Notes: generated by a model not told the origin, from the sequence alone. Shown: positions 8,019 through 17,668, numbered from the stretch's first letter. The stretch is DNA of 64,000 bases from Streptomyces sp. NBC_00525 (GCF_036346595.1 NZ_CP107835.1:1-64000); one strand, 5' to 3'. A program made the numbers and translations.

Positions 8019-9107
8019 ATGCGCCTGTCCAGCTACGTCAGAAAACTCTCCATGGGCGCGGCGTCGATCCCGCTCCTCGCCGCGTGCACCGGGGGCCACT
8101 GGGCGGAGGAAGCCGCCGAACGGGTCGCGGAGAGGCCACAGCCTTCCTCCTGGACGGACCTGCCCGTGCAGACCGGTGCGCGCGACGTCGTTCACACGGA
8201 CACCGACGACCGGTCGTACAAGGTCAGGATCACGGTCAAGAGCCTGGTCCGGGGGTCGGAGGAGGACATGCGGGGCGCACGCGTGGACGAGGAACTGAAG
8301 GGCACGGTCCCCCACTACCTCACCTTCGAGGTCACCAACACCGGCCCTGAGAAAATCCCCGCCGCCTACATGGTGTACAGCAAACTCTCCCTGAACGGCA
8401 CCGATTGGACGCACGGGGAGAAGATCTCCCTGAGCGGCGGCCGCCCTGGCGGGGTCGACCTGCCGTGCGCGGACACCGCGCCCAAGACGCTGGCACCTGG
8501 CGACTCGTACGAGACCTGCGTGGCCTACGCGCTGCGCAAGGGTGTGGGCGTGCTGTCGCTGACGCACAGCGCCGATGGCTACTTCGACGAGGGCGGGGCG
8601 GTCGCCACCTGGTCCGTCAAGGGAGGTCTCGAGGAGGCGTCCGCAGGACTGGCCGAGCCGGGCACCGGCATCCGTGTTCGGTGGGAGGACATCGAGGACG
8701 GCGTGCTGGAGTTCCCCGCCGCGCTGGTTTCCGTGCGCCGGGGCCGCCCGGCCGACCTCGCGCGCCTGGACCTCGACCTCAATGAGAACGAGCGACGCGG
8801 CGTCCCCTACTACGTATGGGTCACCTACACCAACCCCGGGCCGAAAGACCTCTACGCCGACCAGGCCGGGCAGGTACGACTGGTCACCGAGAGCGGCCGA
8901 CAGATACCAGGCCAAACGCCCTTCCTCCACGGAACGGAAGAGATCCCCAACTGCCCGACCGACTGGACCACCCAACTGGTTCCACCGGGCGAAAGCGTGA
9001 CGGAATGCAGCGTTCACCTCGTGACCGGCGACGACAAACCGTTCGCGGTGGGGTTCTCCGAGGCCGACCGGCCGGGGCTGGCGGCCTGGCGCGCCCCCAC
9101 TCACTGA
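8019..9107 (+). CDS. Lipoprotein with two Ig-like/DUF domains, 362 aa
   Basis: The start ATG 8019 follows GAGGGAATTC. Residues 1-23 form a lipoprotein signal (MRLSSYVRKLSMGAASIPLL) with lipobox LAAC and Cys23 as the acylated residue. The mature part contains two similar beta-rich halves, each with Y-L/Y-V-x-V-T-x-T-N-x-G-P (HYLTFEVTNTGPE, YYVWVTYTNPGPK) and a C...P-G-x-x-x-x-C motif (CADTAPKTLAPGDSYETC, LVPPGESVTEC). This suggests a tandem duplication with an internal disulfide in each half. It is anchored outside the membrane; its partner is unknown. Confidence 0.85.
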   Translation: MRLSSYVRKLSMGAASIPLLAACTGGHWAEEAAERVAERPQPSSWTDLPVQTGARDVVHTDTDDRSYKVRITVKSLVRGSEEDMRGARVDEELKGTVPHYLTFEVTNTGPEKIPAAYMVYSKLSLNGTDWTHGEKISLSGGRPGGVDLPCADTAPKTLAPGDSYETCVAYALRKGVGVLSLTHSADGYFDEGGAVATWSVKGGLEEASAGLAEPGTGIRVRWEDIEDGVLEFPAALVSVRRGRPADLARLDLDLNENERRGVPYYVWVTYTNPGPKDLYADQAGQVRLVTESGRQIPGQTPFLHGTEEIPNCPTDWTTQLVPPGESVTECSVHLVTGDDKPFAVGFSEADRPGLAAWRAPTH

Positions 9108-9165
9108 AGCGACCGGGGCCAGTGTCCTGAGCGCGGCCAAGGCATCGGCACGACGCGGATGACGC

Positions 9166-10404
9166 TCAGGCGCACTCGGCGGGAACCACCGGGTCGGCGG
9201 CGGCCCGGTCTGCGGGGTTCGGGCGGGTGGCGCGGAGCGCGGGCGCGATGGTCAGGAGGGCGAGGGCTGCGAGTGTGATGCCCAGGACGAGGGGGGCGCG
9301 GAGCCCGTAGGAGGGGACGAGGGCCGAGCCGATCGCGGAGCCGAGGATGACGCCGAGGGTGATGAAGGACGCGTGGACGGTGTTGACCAGCGGTGACGTA
9401 CTGCCCGCGCGCTGCACCCGTACGGCCATCGCCGGGTTCATCGTCACCCCGGTCAGACCGATGCCGAGCATGGTGACGAGGGCCAGCGGCGGGATGGCGG
9501 TGAACAGGGCAAACCCCGTGAGGAAGACCGCGTTGAGCGCGGTGCCGGCCAGAAGCGTGGGGATGGTCCACCGGTCGGCGAGGCGGGCGACGACCGTGTT
9601 GCCGACGAGCGTCGACGCCCCGTAGGCGAGCAGGAGCAGTGGAACGAGGCTGTTCGGGAAGCCGGTGACCTCGGTGAGGATCGGTGTGAAGAAGCTGAAC
9701 GCCGAGAACGTGGCCCCGATGATCAGCGTGCTGGAGACGAGGGCCAGGACGAACCGGGGGCGGCGCAGCACGGTGAGTTCCTCCCGTACCGATGTGCGCG
9801 GCTCTTCCCGCGCGTCCGAAGCGGGGGGAATCCGCACGAACTTGACGGTCAGGGCGGCGGCGAGGACGGTGAGGGCGGAGATGGCCCAGAACGCGGCGCG
9901 CCAGCCGAATCGGTCGCCGGTGAAGGTCGCGATCGGCAGGCCGAGCAGGGTGCCGAGCATCAGCCCGTTCATCGCGACCCCGCTGGCGCGGCCCCGCATG
10001 TCCTCGTCGACGAGCCGGGCGCTCAGCGAGATGCCGATGCCGAAGAACGCCTGGGCGGCGACGCCGCTGATCACCCGGGCGCCCACCATGACCGGGTAGG
10101 AGAAGGACAGGGCGGCGAGGATGTTGCCCGCGAGGAAGATCCCGAAGATCGTCAGCAGTGCGGTCCTCGGCGGTACGCGCAGCAGAAGCACCGTCAGGGC
10201 CGGGCCGCCGACCGTCATCGCCACGGCGAAGACCGTGACGAGATAGCCGATCTGCTCGATTCCGACGCCGAGGCCCGCGGCCAGCTGGGGCATCAGCCCG
10301 GCGACGGCGAATTCGCTGGTGGTCATCGCGAAGATGCCCGCGGCGATGACGTGGACGGCCGCGGGAACGGTCCGGGGCGGGGCCGTGGTGGTGGACGAAG
10401 GCAT
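9166..10404 (-). CDS. MFS drug efflux transporter (DHA1/AraJ-like), 412 aa
   Basis: The start ATG at 10404 (MPSSTTTAPPRTVPAA) has AAAGAGAT upstream; an earlier in-frame ATG lacks a ribosome binding site. Twelve hydrophobic segments are visible. The first carries AAGIFAMTTSEFAVAGLMPQ, typical of AraJ/YdhP-type DHA1 exporters; the loop 2-3 signature is weak; QAFFGIGISLSARLVDEDMRGRASG fits segment 4-5. It lies 72 bases downstream of a TetR gene on the same strand, with a 13-base palindrome in between, so efflux is probably controlled by that repressor. The substrate is unknown. It may serve the neighbouring cluster, but the family is widespread. Confidence 0.85.
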   Translation of the reverse strand: MPSSTTTAPPRTVPAAVHVIAAGIFAMTTSEFAVAGLMPQLAAGLGVGIEQIGYLVTVFAVAMTVGGPALTVLLLRVPPRTALLTIFGIFLAGNILAALSFSYPVMVGARVISGVAAQAFFGIGISLSARLVDEDMRGRASGVAMNGLMLGTLLGLPIATFTGDRFGWRAAFWAISALTVLAAALTVKFVRIPPASDAREEPRTSVREELTVLRRPRFVLALVSSTLIIGATFSAFSFFTPILTEVTGFPNSLVPLLLLAYGASTLVGNTVVARLADRWTIPTLLAGTALNAVFLTGFALFTAIPPLALVTMLGIGLTGVTMNPAMAVRVQRAGSTSPLVNTVHASFITLGVILGSAIGSALVPSYGLRAPLVLGITLAALALLTIAPALRATRPNPADRAAADPVVPAECA

Positions 10405-10421
10405 GACATCTCTTTCTGTGA

Positions 10422-10434
10422 TTTGGAATCCAAA
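10422..10434. promoter_or_regulatory. Palindrome TTTGGA-A-TCCAAA, likely operator
   Basis: A perfect 6+1+6 dyad lies between the TetR gene and the MFS start, 18 bases before the MFS ATG. The position suits repression of the transporter. It does not resemble the dyad upstream of tetR itself, so which protein binds here is open. Confidence 0.5.
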
Positions 10435-10476
10435 ATAAGGGCACAAGACAGCGCCCGGCCGGGGACCGGGCGCCGG

Positions 10477-11088
10477 TCAGCCCAGGAGCGCGCTCAGTCC
10501 CGCCAGTGCGATCCGCCGCAGCTTCTCGGGCTCCATCCCGGACTGGGCGGTGACGCGCAGCCCCGAGACGACCGTATGGACGAGCGCGGCGCCCTCCTCG
10601 GGGGTGATGCCGTCGGGGATGGAGCCGTCGGCCCGGCCCGCGCGCACGGCTCCCGCCAGCAGGGCGGTCCGGGCTCGCAGGTCGCGGTCCAGGATGTCGG
10701 CGACCCGGGCGTCGCGCTTGCGCAGATCCGGGCTCATGAAGCTCTGGACGACCATGCAGCCGGCCGCGTGGCCGCGCCGTGCGGCGGACTCCTCCTCGCC
10801 GATCACGATGTCGATCAGTGCGCGCAGCCGGTCCGCGCCGCTGAGCGCGCCGTCCTCGAGGATGCCCGTCTGGCGTTCGCGGATCGCCTCGACGTAGCGC
10901 TCCAGGGCGCGCACGAACAGTTCGTCCTTCGAGACGAACGCGTTGTACAGGCTGCTGCGCCGTACGCCGGCCGCCTCGCAGAGCCGCTCGGTGGAGGTTC
11001 CGGCGAAGCCGTGCACCCGGAACTCGCCGGCGGCGGCGTCCAGTACCGCGGTCTCGTCGAACATGCGTGGTCGTCCCATGGCGGTCAC
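10477..11088 (-). CDS. TetR-family transcriptional repressor, 203 aa
   Basis: The start is GTG 11088 (MTAMGRPRMFDE) or ATG 11079. The N-terminal HTH reads AAAGEFRVHGFAGTSTERLC, then AAGVRRSSLYNAFVSKDELF, a canonical TetR recognition helix. The C-terminal ligand domain contains Cys in GHAAGCMVVQSF, seen in AcrR/YxaF-like members. It sits upstream of an MFS exporter on the same strand, and a long dyad covers its own promoter. It likely represses itself and the exporter until a small molecule binds. Confidence 0.88.
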   Translation of the reverse strand: MTAMGRPRMFDETAVLDAAAGEFRVHGFAGTSTERLCEAAGVRRSSLYNAFVSKDELFVRALERYVEAIRERQTGILEDGALSGADRLRALIDIVIGEEESAARRGHAAGCMVVQSFMSPDLRKRDARVADILDRDLRARTALLAGAVRAGRADGSIPDGITPEEGAALVHTVVSGLRVTAQSGMEPEKLRRIALAGLSALLG

Positions 11089-11091
11089 GCT

Positions 11092-11124
11092 ACCAGGTTG
11101 TGTATTCGGCAGTACAAAACTGGT
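11092..11124. promoter_or_regulatory. Imperfect dyad over the tetR promoter
   Basis: ACCAG, then GTTGTGTA, is mirrored by TACAAAAC, then TGGT, around an eight-base centre. Seven of eight inner arm bases pair, with further pairing outside. It begins three bases before the GTG of the TetR gene, suggesting autoregulation of a near-leaderless transcript. Confidence 0.5.
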
Positions 11125-11586
11125 GGGCCGTGCGGCGCCCGAGGCGGGGGCTTCGGCGGGTGACGGCGGGAGGGCCCCCGGGGGCGGGGGCGGCGGGGGC
11201 GTTGCATGAGGCTGCAGGTGCGGTGCAAGCGGATGGCCGGAATCCGACGTGCGCGGAGGGGCGGCGCTGGCTCCATCAGGGGGAACCCGGCACGCATGCG
11301 TTGAAAGCGGAATGCTTCTTTAACATTGAATGATCATGAATCCGCGAATCTTTAGTTGAAGGTGCCAACTAACCGAGTTTTGACCTTTGCATCTCAAAAT
11401 AAATGTTTAAGCGTCCGCCATGCCGTGTCGGATGCGGGGCTCTTGACCTCCTGCATTCCTTGCGGCAGGGTGTCCCCGGACCGGGACGCTCTTTGGAGTT
11501 GTGCACTCCACTCCCCCGCGCCCGTACCACTGAAATGCCTGCAGAACTGCTGCTTTTGACCACCACGTGACGTCAAGGGAGCTTTG
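11125..11586 (+). promoter_or_regulatory. Upstream region of the NRPS operon
   Basis: No gene is seen. Positions 11310-11420 are unusually AT-rich for this genome. TTAGTTG at 11352-11358 is inverted as CAACTAA at 11366-11372 (7-base spacer), a candidate operator. TTGACC at 11380-11385 is a candidate -35; the following AT-rich stretch has no perfect -10. AGGGAG at 11576-11581 is the ribosome binding site for the GTG at 11587. This is the only sizeable promoter region at the left end of the cluster. Confidence 0.5.
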
Positions 11587-14500
11587 GTGAGTTCAGTGCA
11601 CGACGAAACCGCGATGAGTAAGAAGCAGTCGCTCGCAGGCATGCTGGCGCGGGCACGTGCACGCGCCCGAATCACCGAGGGACCCCGGCCGCGTCAGGAC
11701 CGGAACAATGTCCCGCTCTCCCATTCGCAGAATACCCTCTGGTTCATCGACCGGTTACGGACCGGAATGTCGACCTACAACGTCGCATTCCTGTTCCGCC
11801 TGGAGGGCGAACTCGACACCGAGGCCCTCACCGAGGCGCTCGCCAGTATCGTCATGCGGCACGAGGCACTGCGGACCTACGTGCTCGTGGAGAACGACGA
11901 GTATTTCCAGGGCATCGTCGATTCCCCGGAGGTCGTCGTCGGGAGAACGACTGCGGAATCCGAGAGCGAAGCCGTCCGGATCATGGACGAACTCGCCGGC
12001 ACCGCGCTCGACCTGACCGAGTTTCCGCTCTGGCGGGCCAGTCTGGTGACCGTCGGCGAGGACCTCCACTACTTCGGCTTCCTCGTCCACCACATCATCT
12101 TCGACGGCGTGTCGACGTCGGTCTTCTTCGATGAACTCGAGCGCGAGTACAACGCGCGGCGGATCGGTGCCCAGCCCGAGATCGAGCCCCCCACCGTGCA
12201 GTTCGCCGACTTCAGCGTGTGGCAGCGCAAGCGTATGGCCGCCGGTGCCTGGCAGGAGAGCGTGGACTACTGGGCCGGCGCACTCCGAGACGTTGATGTC
12301 ATGGACATACCAGGTGACCGGCCGCTTCCGCCCGAGACGACGTACTCCGGTTCCGCGGAGGTGAGCACCTGGCAGGGCCTGGCCGCGCAGGTGAACGATC
12401 TCGCCTCGTCCCTGTCGACGACGCCGATCACGGTCTACGCCACGGCCATGGAATGCCTCTACAGCAGATACTCAGGAGCCGAGGACGTCATCTTCGGAAT
12501 GCCGACGGCCAATCGCACCGAATCCGAATGCGAGAGAACCATCGGCTTCTTCATCAACATGCTTCCGCTGCGTTGCCGGATCGATCCCGATGCGACGTTC
12601 CGGGAATGCCTGTCGGATGTACAGCGACGTTTCCGCGAGGCACAGGCCCACGGTCAACTGCCGCTCGAAGAGATCATAGCCGGGGCCGGTGTCAAGCGTG
12701 AATCGTCGCGCTCCACCCTTTTCCAGTACACGCTGACGATGAATGAATGGGCGGAACCGCTCCGACTCGACGGCGTTGTCGCCACCGAGAAGGAGCCCGA
12801 CACCACGCACGCGAAGTTCTTCCAGTCCTGGACCGTCACGCAGCACGGTACGGACCTGGAGATCCACACCGCGTACAACACCGACATCTTCGACGCGGCA
12901 ACGATCGCGACCATGCAGCGCGTATTCGTCGGAATACTGCGCAGGGCCGTTTCCCTTCCGGATATCAGTATCAAGAAGTCATGGGCCCACGACGAGGAAT
13001 CCCGGGCGGTGCAGGCGGTTCTCGGAAAGGGCCGTGTGACGCCGACGCCCACCGGAAACGTCTTCACGCATTTCTGTGCCGTCGCGGACGAGCACGCCGA
13101 GCGCCCGGCCGTGAGCACCCCCGGCACGACGGTGACCTACGGCGCCCTGCGGCGCCGGGCGGACGCGCTGCGTGTCCACTTCGCCTCGCTCGGCATCGGC
13201 GCCGGCGACCGGGTGGGCGTCGCGCTCGAACCGTCCCCCGACTTCCCGGCGACCGTCCTCGCGCTGATGGCGCTGGGGGCCGTGTACGTCCCGATCGACG
13301 CGATGAACCCGCCGGGCCGCGTCGCATCGATCATCGGGAACGCCGAGCTGCGGAGCGTGGTCTGCGACGCGACGACGGCCGGCGTCGCCGCCGGGCTGGA
13401 GTTCCCGCTGCCCGCGGATCTTCCGGACGCGGTGCCCGCGCCGCCGGTGGCCCCCGGCGAGGACGCCGTCGCCTATCTGATGCACACCTCGGGAAGCACC
13501 GGCACCCCCAAGGGCGTGCTCATCAGCCACGACAACATCCTGGGGTTCATCCGCAACGTCCGCACGCTCTTCGAACTCACCCCGGAAGACCGCTTCCTCG
13601 GCTACGCCTCGTGCGGGTTCGACGTGTCGGTCTTCGAGATGTTCGGCGCCCTGCTGACGGGCGCGTCGCTCCACTTCGTACCGTCCGCGACCCGCCTCGA
13701 CATGGCGGGCGTCCAGCGGTTCCTCCAGGAGCACCGGGTGACGGTGACCGACCTGCCGCCTTCGGTCATGAAGCTGCTCGACCCCGCTCCGCTCACCGAC
13801 CTGCGCATCGTGTTCGTGGGCGGCGAGGCCTTCTCGCACGAGCTCGTACGGGCCTGGGGCAAGGGCCGCCGCATCTTCAACGGCTACGGCGTCACCGAGT
13901 GCACCGTCACCAGCATCGTCGAGGAGCTGACGGAGCCGTTCTCGTCCGCCGCCCTGCCCATGGGCGGACCGATGGACAACCACGTCGCCTACGTGCTCGA
14001 CGACCAGAACCTGCCCGTGCCCCAGGGCGTCATCGGACAGCTGGCCATCGGCGGGGTCGGGCTGGCCGCGGGGTACTGGAACCGCGACGAGGACAACCGG
14101 CGGCGGTTCATCCCCGACCCGGTGGGTGACGATCCCTCGGCACGCGTCTACCTGACCGGTGACCTGGCACGGCACAACGGGGACGGCCGGCTGGTGTACG
14201 TCGGGCGGGCCGACAAGCAGGTCAAGATCAACGGGGTGCGCATCGAGATCGGCGAGATCGAGGCCGTCCTCCGCGCCGCCCGCGGGGTGCGCAACGTGTA
14301 CGTACGGGTCCAGCAGCACGAGGACCACAAGCGCGTCGTCGCCTACTGCGCGACCGGCGGGGCGTCCGGCGTCTCCGAACCGGCGCTGCGCGAGCACTGC
14401 CGCAGGCATCTGGTGTCCACGATGGTGCCGAGCCGCTTCGTGCTCCTGGACGAGCTCCCCATCAACGGGAGCGGCAAGATCGACGAACGCGCGCTGCCGG

Positions 14501-14850
14501 GCGTCGGCGAGGCGGCCGCCGAACCGGGGCCCGCGGACCGGCTCACCGACGTCGAGAGCAAGATGATGACCCAGGCCTTCGGGGTGATCCTCGGCAGGAC
14601 CGACTTCGCGAAGAACGTCAGCTTCTTCGACCTGGGCGGCACCAGCCTCCAGGCCGCGCAGCTGGTCTCCAAGATCAAGAAGATCTTCGCCACCGACATC
14701 TCCCTGGCCGCCTTCTTCGCGGACTCCAGCGTGCAGAGCCTCGCCCTGGAGGTCGAACGCTCCCGGCTGGCCGGGCTGTCCCCCGAGGAACTCCAGCAGG
14801 CCATCGAGCAGATGAGTGAAGAGGACGTCACCCGGCTGCTGTCCGAGTGA
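11587..14850 (+). CDS. Nonribosomal peptide synthetase, C-A-PCP, 1087 aa
   Basis: The start is GTG 11587, five bases after AGGGAG. Domain order: a short basic leader; a condensation domain at about 35-460 with the active HHIIFDG (His168, His169, Asp173); an adenylation domain at about 480-980 with SGSTGTPKG (Ser635), NGYGVTECT, GRADKQVKINGVRIEIGE and NGSGKID; a carrier domain with DLGGTSLQAAQ (Ser1020). There is no epimerase or thioesterase. By hand alignment the pocket residues read roughly D-V-F-D-F-G-G-V-T-K, a code I cannot assign. The leading C domain means it accepts an upstream acyl or peptidyl thioester, perhaps from the free PCP at 30355. A TTA codon is present at residue 57. Confidence 0.92.
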   Translation: MSSVHDETAMSKKQSLAGMLARARARARITEGPRPRQDRNNVPLSHSQNTLWFIDRLRTGMSTYNVAFLFRLEGELDTEALTEALASIVMRHEALRTYVLVENDEYFQGIVDSPEVVVGRTTAESESEAVRIMDELAGTALDLTEFPLWRASLVTVGEDLHYFGFLVHHIIFDGVSTSVFFDELEREYNARRIGAQPEIEPPTVQFADFSVWQRKRMAAGAWQESVDYWAGALRDVDVMDIPGDRPLPPETTYSGSAEVSTWQGLAAQVNDLASSLSTTPITVYATAMECLYSRYSGAEDVIFGMPTANRTESECERTIGFFINMLPLRCRIDPDATFRECLSDVQRRFREAQAHGQLPLEEIIAGAGVKRESSRSTLFQYTLTMNEWAEPLRLDGVVATEKEPDTTHAKFFQSWTVTQHGTDLEIHTAYNTDIFDAATIATMQRVFVGILRRAVSLPDISIKKSWAHDEESRAVQAVLGKGRVTPTPTGNVFTHFCAVADEHAERPAVSTPGTTVTYGALRRRADALRVHFASLGIGAGDRVGVALEPSPDFPATVLALMALGAVYVPIDAMNPPGRVASIIGNAELRSVVCDATTAGVAAGLEFPLPADLPDAVPAPPVAPGEDAVAYLMHTSGSTGTPKGVLISHDNILGFIRNVRTLFELTPEDRFLGYASCGFDVSVFEMFGALLTGASLHFVPSATRLDMAGVQRFLQEHRVTVTDLPPSVMKLLDPAPLTDLRIVFVGGEAFSHELVRAWGKGRRIFNGYGVTECTVTSIVEELTEPFSSAALPMGGPMDNHVAYVLDDQNLPVPQGVIGQLAIGGVGLAAGYWNRDEDNRRRFIPDPVGDDPSARVYLTGDLARHNGDGRLVYVGRADKQVKINGVRIEIGEIEAVLRAARGVRNVYVRVQQHEDHKRVVAYCATGGASGVSEPALREHCRRHLVSTMVPSRFVLLDELPINGSGKIDERALPGVGEAAAEPGPADRLTDVESKMMTQAFGVILGRTDFAKNVSFFDLGGTSLQAAQLVSKIKKIFATDISLAAFFADSSVQSLALEVERSRLAGLSPEELQQAIEQMSEEDVTRLLSE
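11755..11757 (+). promoter_or_regulatory. TTA leucine codon (bldA-dependent) in the NRPS
   Basis: Leu57 in WFIDRLRTG is encoded by TTA. In Streptomyces this codon is read only by the bldA tRNA, which accumulates late. It is in frame from the GTG at 11587, so translation of the first cluster gene should be delayed. Confidence 0.8.
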
Positions 14851-17555
14851 GTACTGACGACATGGACCGCGACGGCAGCAGGGAACGTGTGATGCAACGT
14901 GAAGGCGAGCGCCTGAACGCCTATCTCCGTACGAGGTCGGCGACGGCGGGATCATCCTCTCTCATCGAACTCAGCCGCTCGGCGCCCTCCGGCCGGGTGC
15001 TCCTGTTCGCCCACCCGGTGGGCGGCAGTCTGCTGGCCTACCAGCCGCTGGTGCGCAGACTCGGCGACCACCGGTGCCTCGGCGTCGAGGCGTCGCGGCG
15101 CATGCTCGCCGACGGCGGTCCCGCCGAGTCGGTGCAGGAACTGGCCCGGCGCTATGTCGAGAGCTTCGGCGACGACTGCCCCGAGATCGACGTGGTGTGC
15201 GGCTGGTCCTTCGGCGGGGCGCTCACCTGGGAGATCGCCTGTCTGCTCGCGGCGCGCGGGCACCGCCCGAAGGTGGTGCTCCTGGACTCCACCTGGGCAG
15301 ACGGGGAGGTCCCCGAGTGGACGCGCAGGGAGGCGGTCCGGGGCTTCCTGCACGACGCGCTGCGGCTCAGCGGGCGCGACGACGAGGTCACGGCGGAGTC
15401 GGGCGACGAGGCCGCCGCGGTGCTGGACATGGACCCGGACACGTTCGCCGAGCGGCTGGAGATCTTCGCGCACAACCGCCGGCTGGTCTGCCGGTGGCGG
15501 CCCACCCCCGGGGACCTCGACGTCGTCTGCGTACGGGCCGCGGAATCCCTCACCTCCGACTGGCGCACCGCGACCACCGGCGACGTCCGCCTCCACGATC
15601 TGCCCGGCGACCACTACGGTCTGCTCGGTCACGCCGGCAACGTCGCCGCGATCGAACAGATCATCAGGGACGACCGTGCCGTGCCCGCCCCGGCGGAGCC
15701 CGGACGGTCCGCGGAGCCCGGACACCTCGCGGAGGCCGGGGAGCACGACGCGGCGGATCTACACGCGTCATTGGCGAAACTCGTGGACTCCCCGCACTGG
15801 CGTGACCTCGTGATCCGCGCTCGCAGGATGCATCCCGACGCCATCGCCGAGGCGTACCGGGAGCTCGGCGGGCGCGGGCTGCTCACTCCCGACTGGCCGC
15901 GGGAGTACGGCGGCGGGGGCCTGCCGACGCGGGTCGCCATCCAGCTGTTCGAGGGCTTCTGCGCGACCGGGCTGCCGGACCTCGTCTACGCGCTCACCGT
16001 CCAGATCGTCGGCAACTTCGTCCTCAAGTCCGGCTCGGAGCGGCTGAAGCGCGAACTGCTCCCCCGGATCGGCCGGGGCGAGGAGTTCTCCACCGTCCTC
16101 TACAGCGAACCGCGCGCCGGCAGCGATCTCGCCGCGCTCCGCACCAGGGCGGAGCGGCGCGGTGACCGTTACGTCCTGAACGGCGTCAAGGTGTTCAGCA
16201 TCTACAGCGATCTCGCGGGCTCCGCCCTGGTGGCCGCGCGCACCGGGCAGGGCGGGAACAAGTACGACGGCATCACGCTCTTCGTCATCGATCTGGCGGC
16301 CGAGGGTGTGAGTGTCGAGCTCGTCGAGACGGTGCAGCGCGAACGGATGTGCCGGGTACGGCTCCGGGACGTCGAGGCCGAGAGCTGGCGCCGGGTCGGC
16401 GAGGAGGGCCGCGGCTGGGCCCTGCTGGACGGGGCCCTGGCCATCGAGCGCACCGGCATCGACCACGTCGTACGAGCGGCCCGATGGCTGAACGCGCTGC
16501 GTGAGACGGCCGGGCTCCGCCGGGAGCTCGAACGCGTCGAGGGCCGGGTCGAGTGCGCCACCACGCTGGCCCGCGCGGCCACCGAGGTCTTCCTGCGGGC
16601 CGACGTCCGGGCGATCGACACCGCCGTCGCCAAGCTGTACACCAGCGAGACGTGCCAGCAGGTCGGGCACGAGGTGCTGCGCCGCTGGAGCACGCTCGGC
16701 GCGATGCCCGGCGTCGACGAGCTGGTCCACGAGGAGCTGTTCTCGGCGCTGACCGAGTCGCCGGGCCTCACCCTGTCCGCCGGTACCTCGGAGATGATGC
16801 TCTCCACCATCTCGGCGGACCTCAAGGAGGAGTGCTCCGAGCGCTGTCTCGGCATCCTGCACCGCTTCGGCGGCGAGCTGGCCGACACCGTCCTGGAGGT
16901 CCTGGAGCCGGTGGGCGCCGCCGTGCGGGTGGAGCCCCTGTTCGCCGCCTCACCGGCCCGGCGCGCGGCGCTGGCGGAAACCCTGTCCGACCTCGGCTTC
17001 GACGGGATCGAGCGGCCCGAGGCCGAAGGCGGCCTGGGCCTCGGCCTCACGCTGGGCTGTGCGATCAGCCTGAGCACGGGCTACCTCGGGTACGAGAACG
17101 CCTATCAGCCGTGCCGCCTCCGAGGCCCGGGCGGCCCGTCCCACGACGGCTGCGCGGAACCGGCGTGCCGGCTGCGGCACGCGGCCTATGTGCTCGGGCT
17201 CGGCATCGGGCTGTTCCGGTGCGCCTGGGAACACGCCTGCGCCCGTGAGCAGTTCGGCCGGACCCTGGTGGACGTCGACGCCCTGATGTTCCCGCTGATC
17301 CGCGGCTACGCCGAGCTGAACGCCCTGAGCGTGCGGCTCCGGGAGATCACGGACGACGTGGCGGACGTGGACGAGGCGGCCGTGCGGCGCTTCGAACTCG
17401 TGGAGCAGGACGCCATGGTGCGCGTCGTCCGCGGCGCGATGCAGGTGCTGGGCGCCCAGGGCATCACCGAATGGTCGGTCGCCTCGCGTTTCTACATGAA
17501 ATGCGCGGAGAACATCGGCCTGCTCGACCGCGAGGACACGGTGGCGGACGGATAA
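14847..17555 (+). CDS. Thioesterase fused to acyl-CoA dehydrogenase plus half ACAD, 902 aa
   Basis: The GTG at 14847 overlaps the NRPS stop. Residues about 35-275 are a type II/RifR-like thioesterase: LLFAHPVGGSLLAYQPL, CGWSFGG with Ser121, and GDHYGLL with His256. Residues about 300-640 are a complete acyl-CoA-dehydrogenase fold: WPREYGGGG, the flavin-contacting SEPRAGSDLA and GVKVFSIY, and the C-terminal LTLSAGTSEMM. Residues about 660-902 resemble another ACAD from which the middle beta domain is missing (DLGFDGIERPEAEGGLGLGL joined to CAWEHACAREQFGR). The likely role is alpha,beta-desaturation of a carrier-bound aminoacyl group plus release or editing. The fusion is unusual. Confidence 0.85.
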   Translation: MSTDDMDRDGSRERVMQREGERLNAYLRTRSATAGSSSLIELSRSAPSGRVLLFAHPVGGSLLAYQPLVRRLGDHRCLGVEASRRMLADGGPAESVQELARRYVESFGDDCPEIDVVCGWSFGGALTWEIACLLAARGHRPKVVLLDSTWADGEVPEWTRREAVRGFLHDALRLSGRDDEVTAESGDEAAAVLDMDPDTFAERLEIFAHNRRLVCRWRPTPGDLDVVCVRAAESLTSDWRTATTGDVRLHDLPGDHYGLLGHAGNVAAIEQIIRDDRAVPAPAEPGRSAEPGHLAEAGEHDAADLHASLAKLVDSPHWRDLVIRARRMHPDAIAEAYRELGGRGLLTPDWPREYGGGGLPTRVAIQLFEGFCATGLPDLVYALTVQIVGNFVLKSGSERLKRELLPRIGRGEEFSTVLYSEPRAGSDLAALRTRAERRGDRYVLNGVKVFSIYSDLAGSALVAARTGQGGNKYDGITLFVIDLAAEGVSVELVETVQRERMCRVRLRDVEAESWRRVGEEGRGWALLDGALAIERTGIDHVVRAARWLNALRETAGLRRELERVEGRVECATTLARAATEVFLRADVRAIDTAVAKLYTSETCQQVGHEVLRRWSTLGAMPGVDELVHEELFSALTESPGLTLSAGTSEMMLSTISADLKEECSERCLGILHRFGGELADTVLEVLEPVGAAVRVEPLFAASPARRAALAETLSDLGFDGIERPEAEGGLGLGLTLGCAISLSTGYLGYENAYQPCRLRGPGGPSHDGCAEPACRLRHAAYVLGLGIGLFRCAWEHACAREQFGRTLVDVDALMFPLIRGYAELNALSVRLREITDDVADVDEAAVRRFELVEQDAMVRVVRGAMQVLGAQGITEWSVASRFYMKCAENIGLLDREDTVADG

Positions 17556-17668
17556 CCCGGACCGGACCGGAGTTTCGGCAGCCGTGCGCCGCCGATACCC
17601 CCCGGCCCCACCGAATCGTACGAATGTTGTTCGAGTGTCGTGCATTTCCCTGCGAAGGAAGTCTTTCG

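Noticed and set aside
12979..14955. 658-codon open frame antisense to the NRPS
   Set aside because: Pro/Arg/Gly-rich composition and no motifs; the plus strand has complete NRPS domains. It is a high-GC shadow frame.
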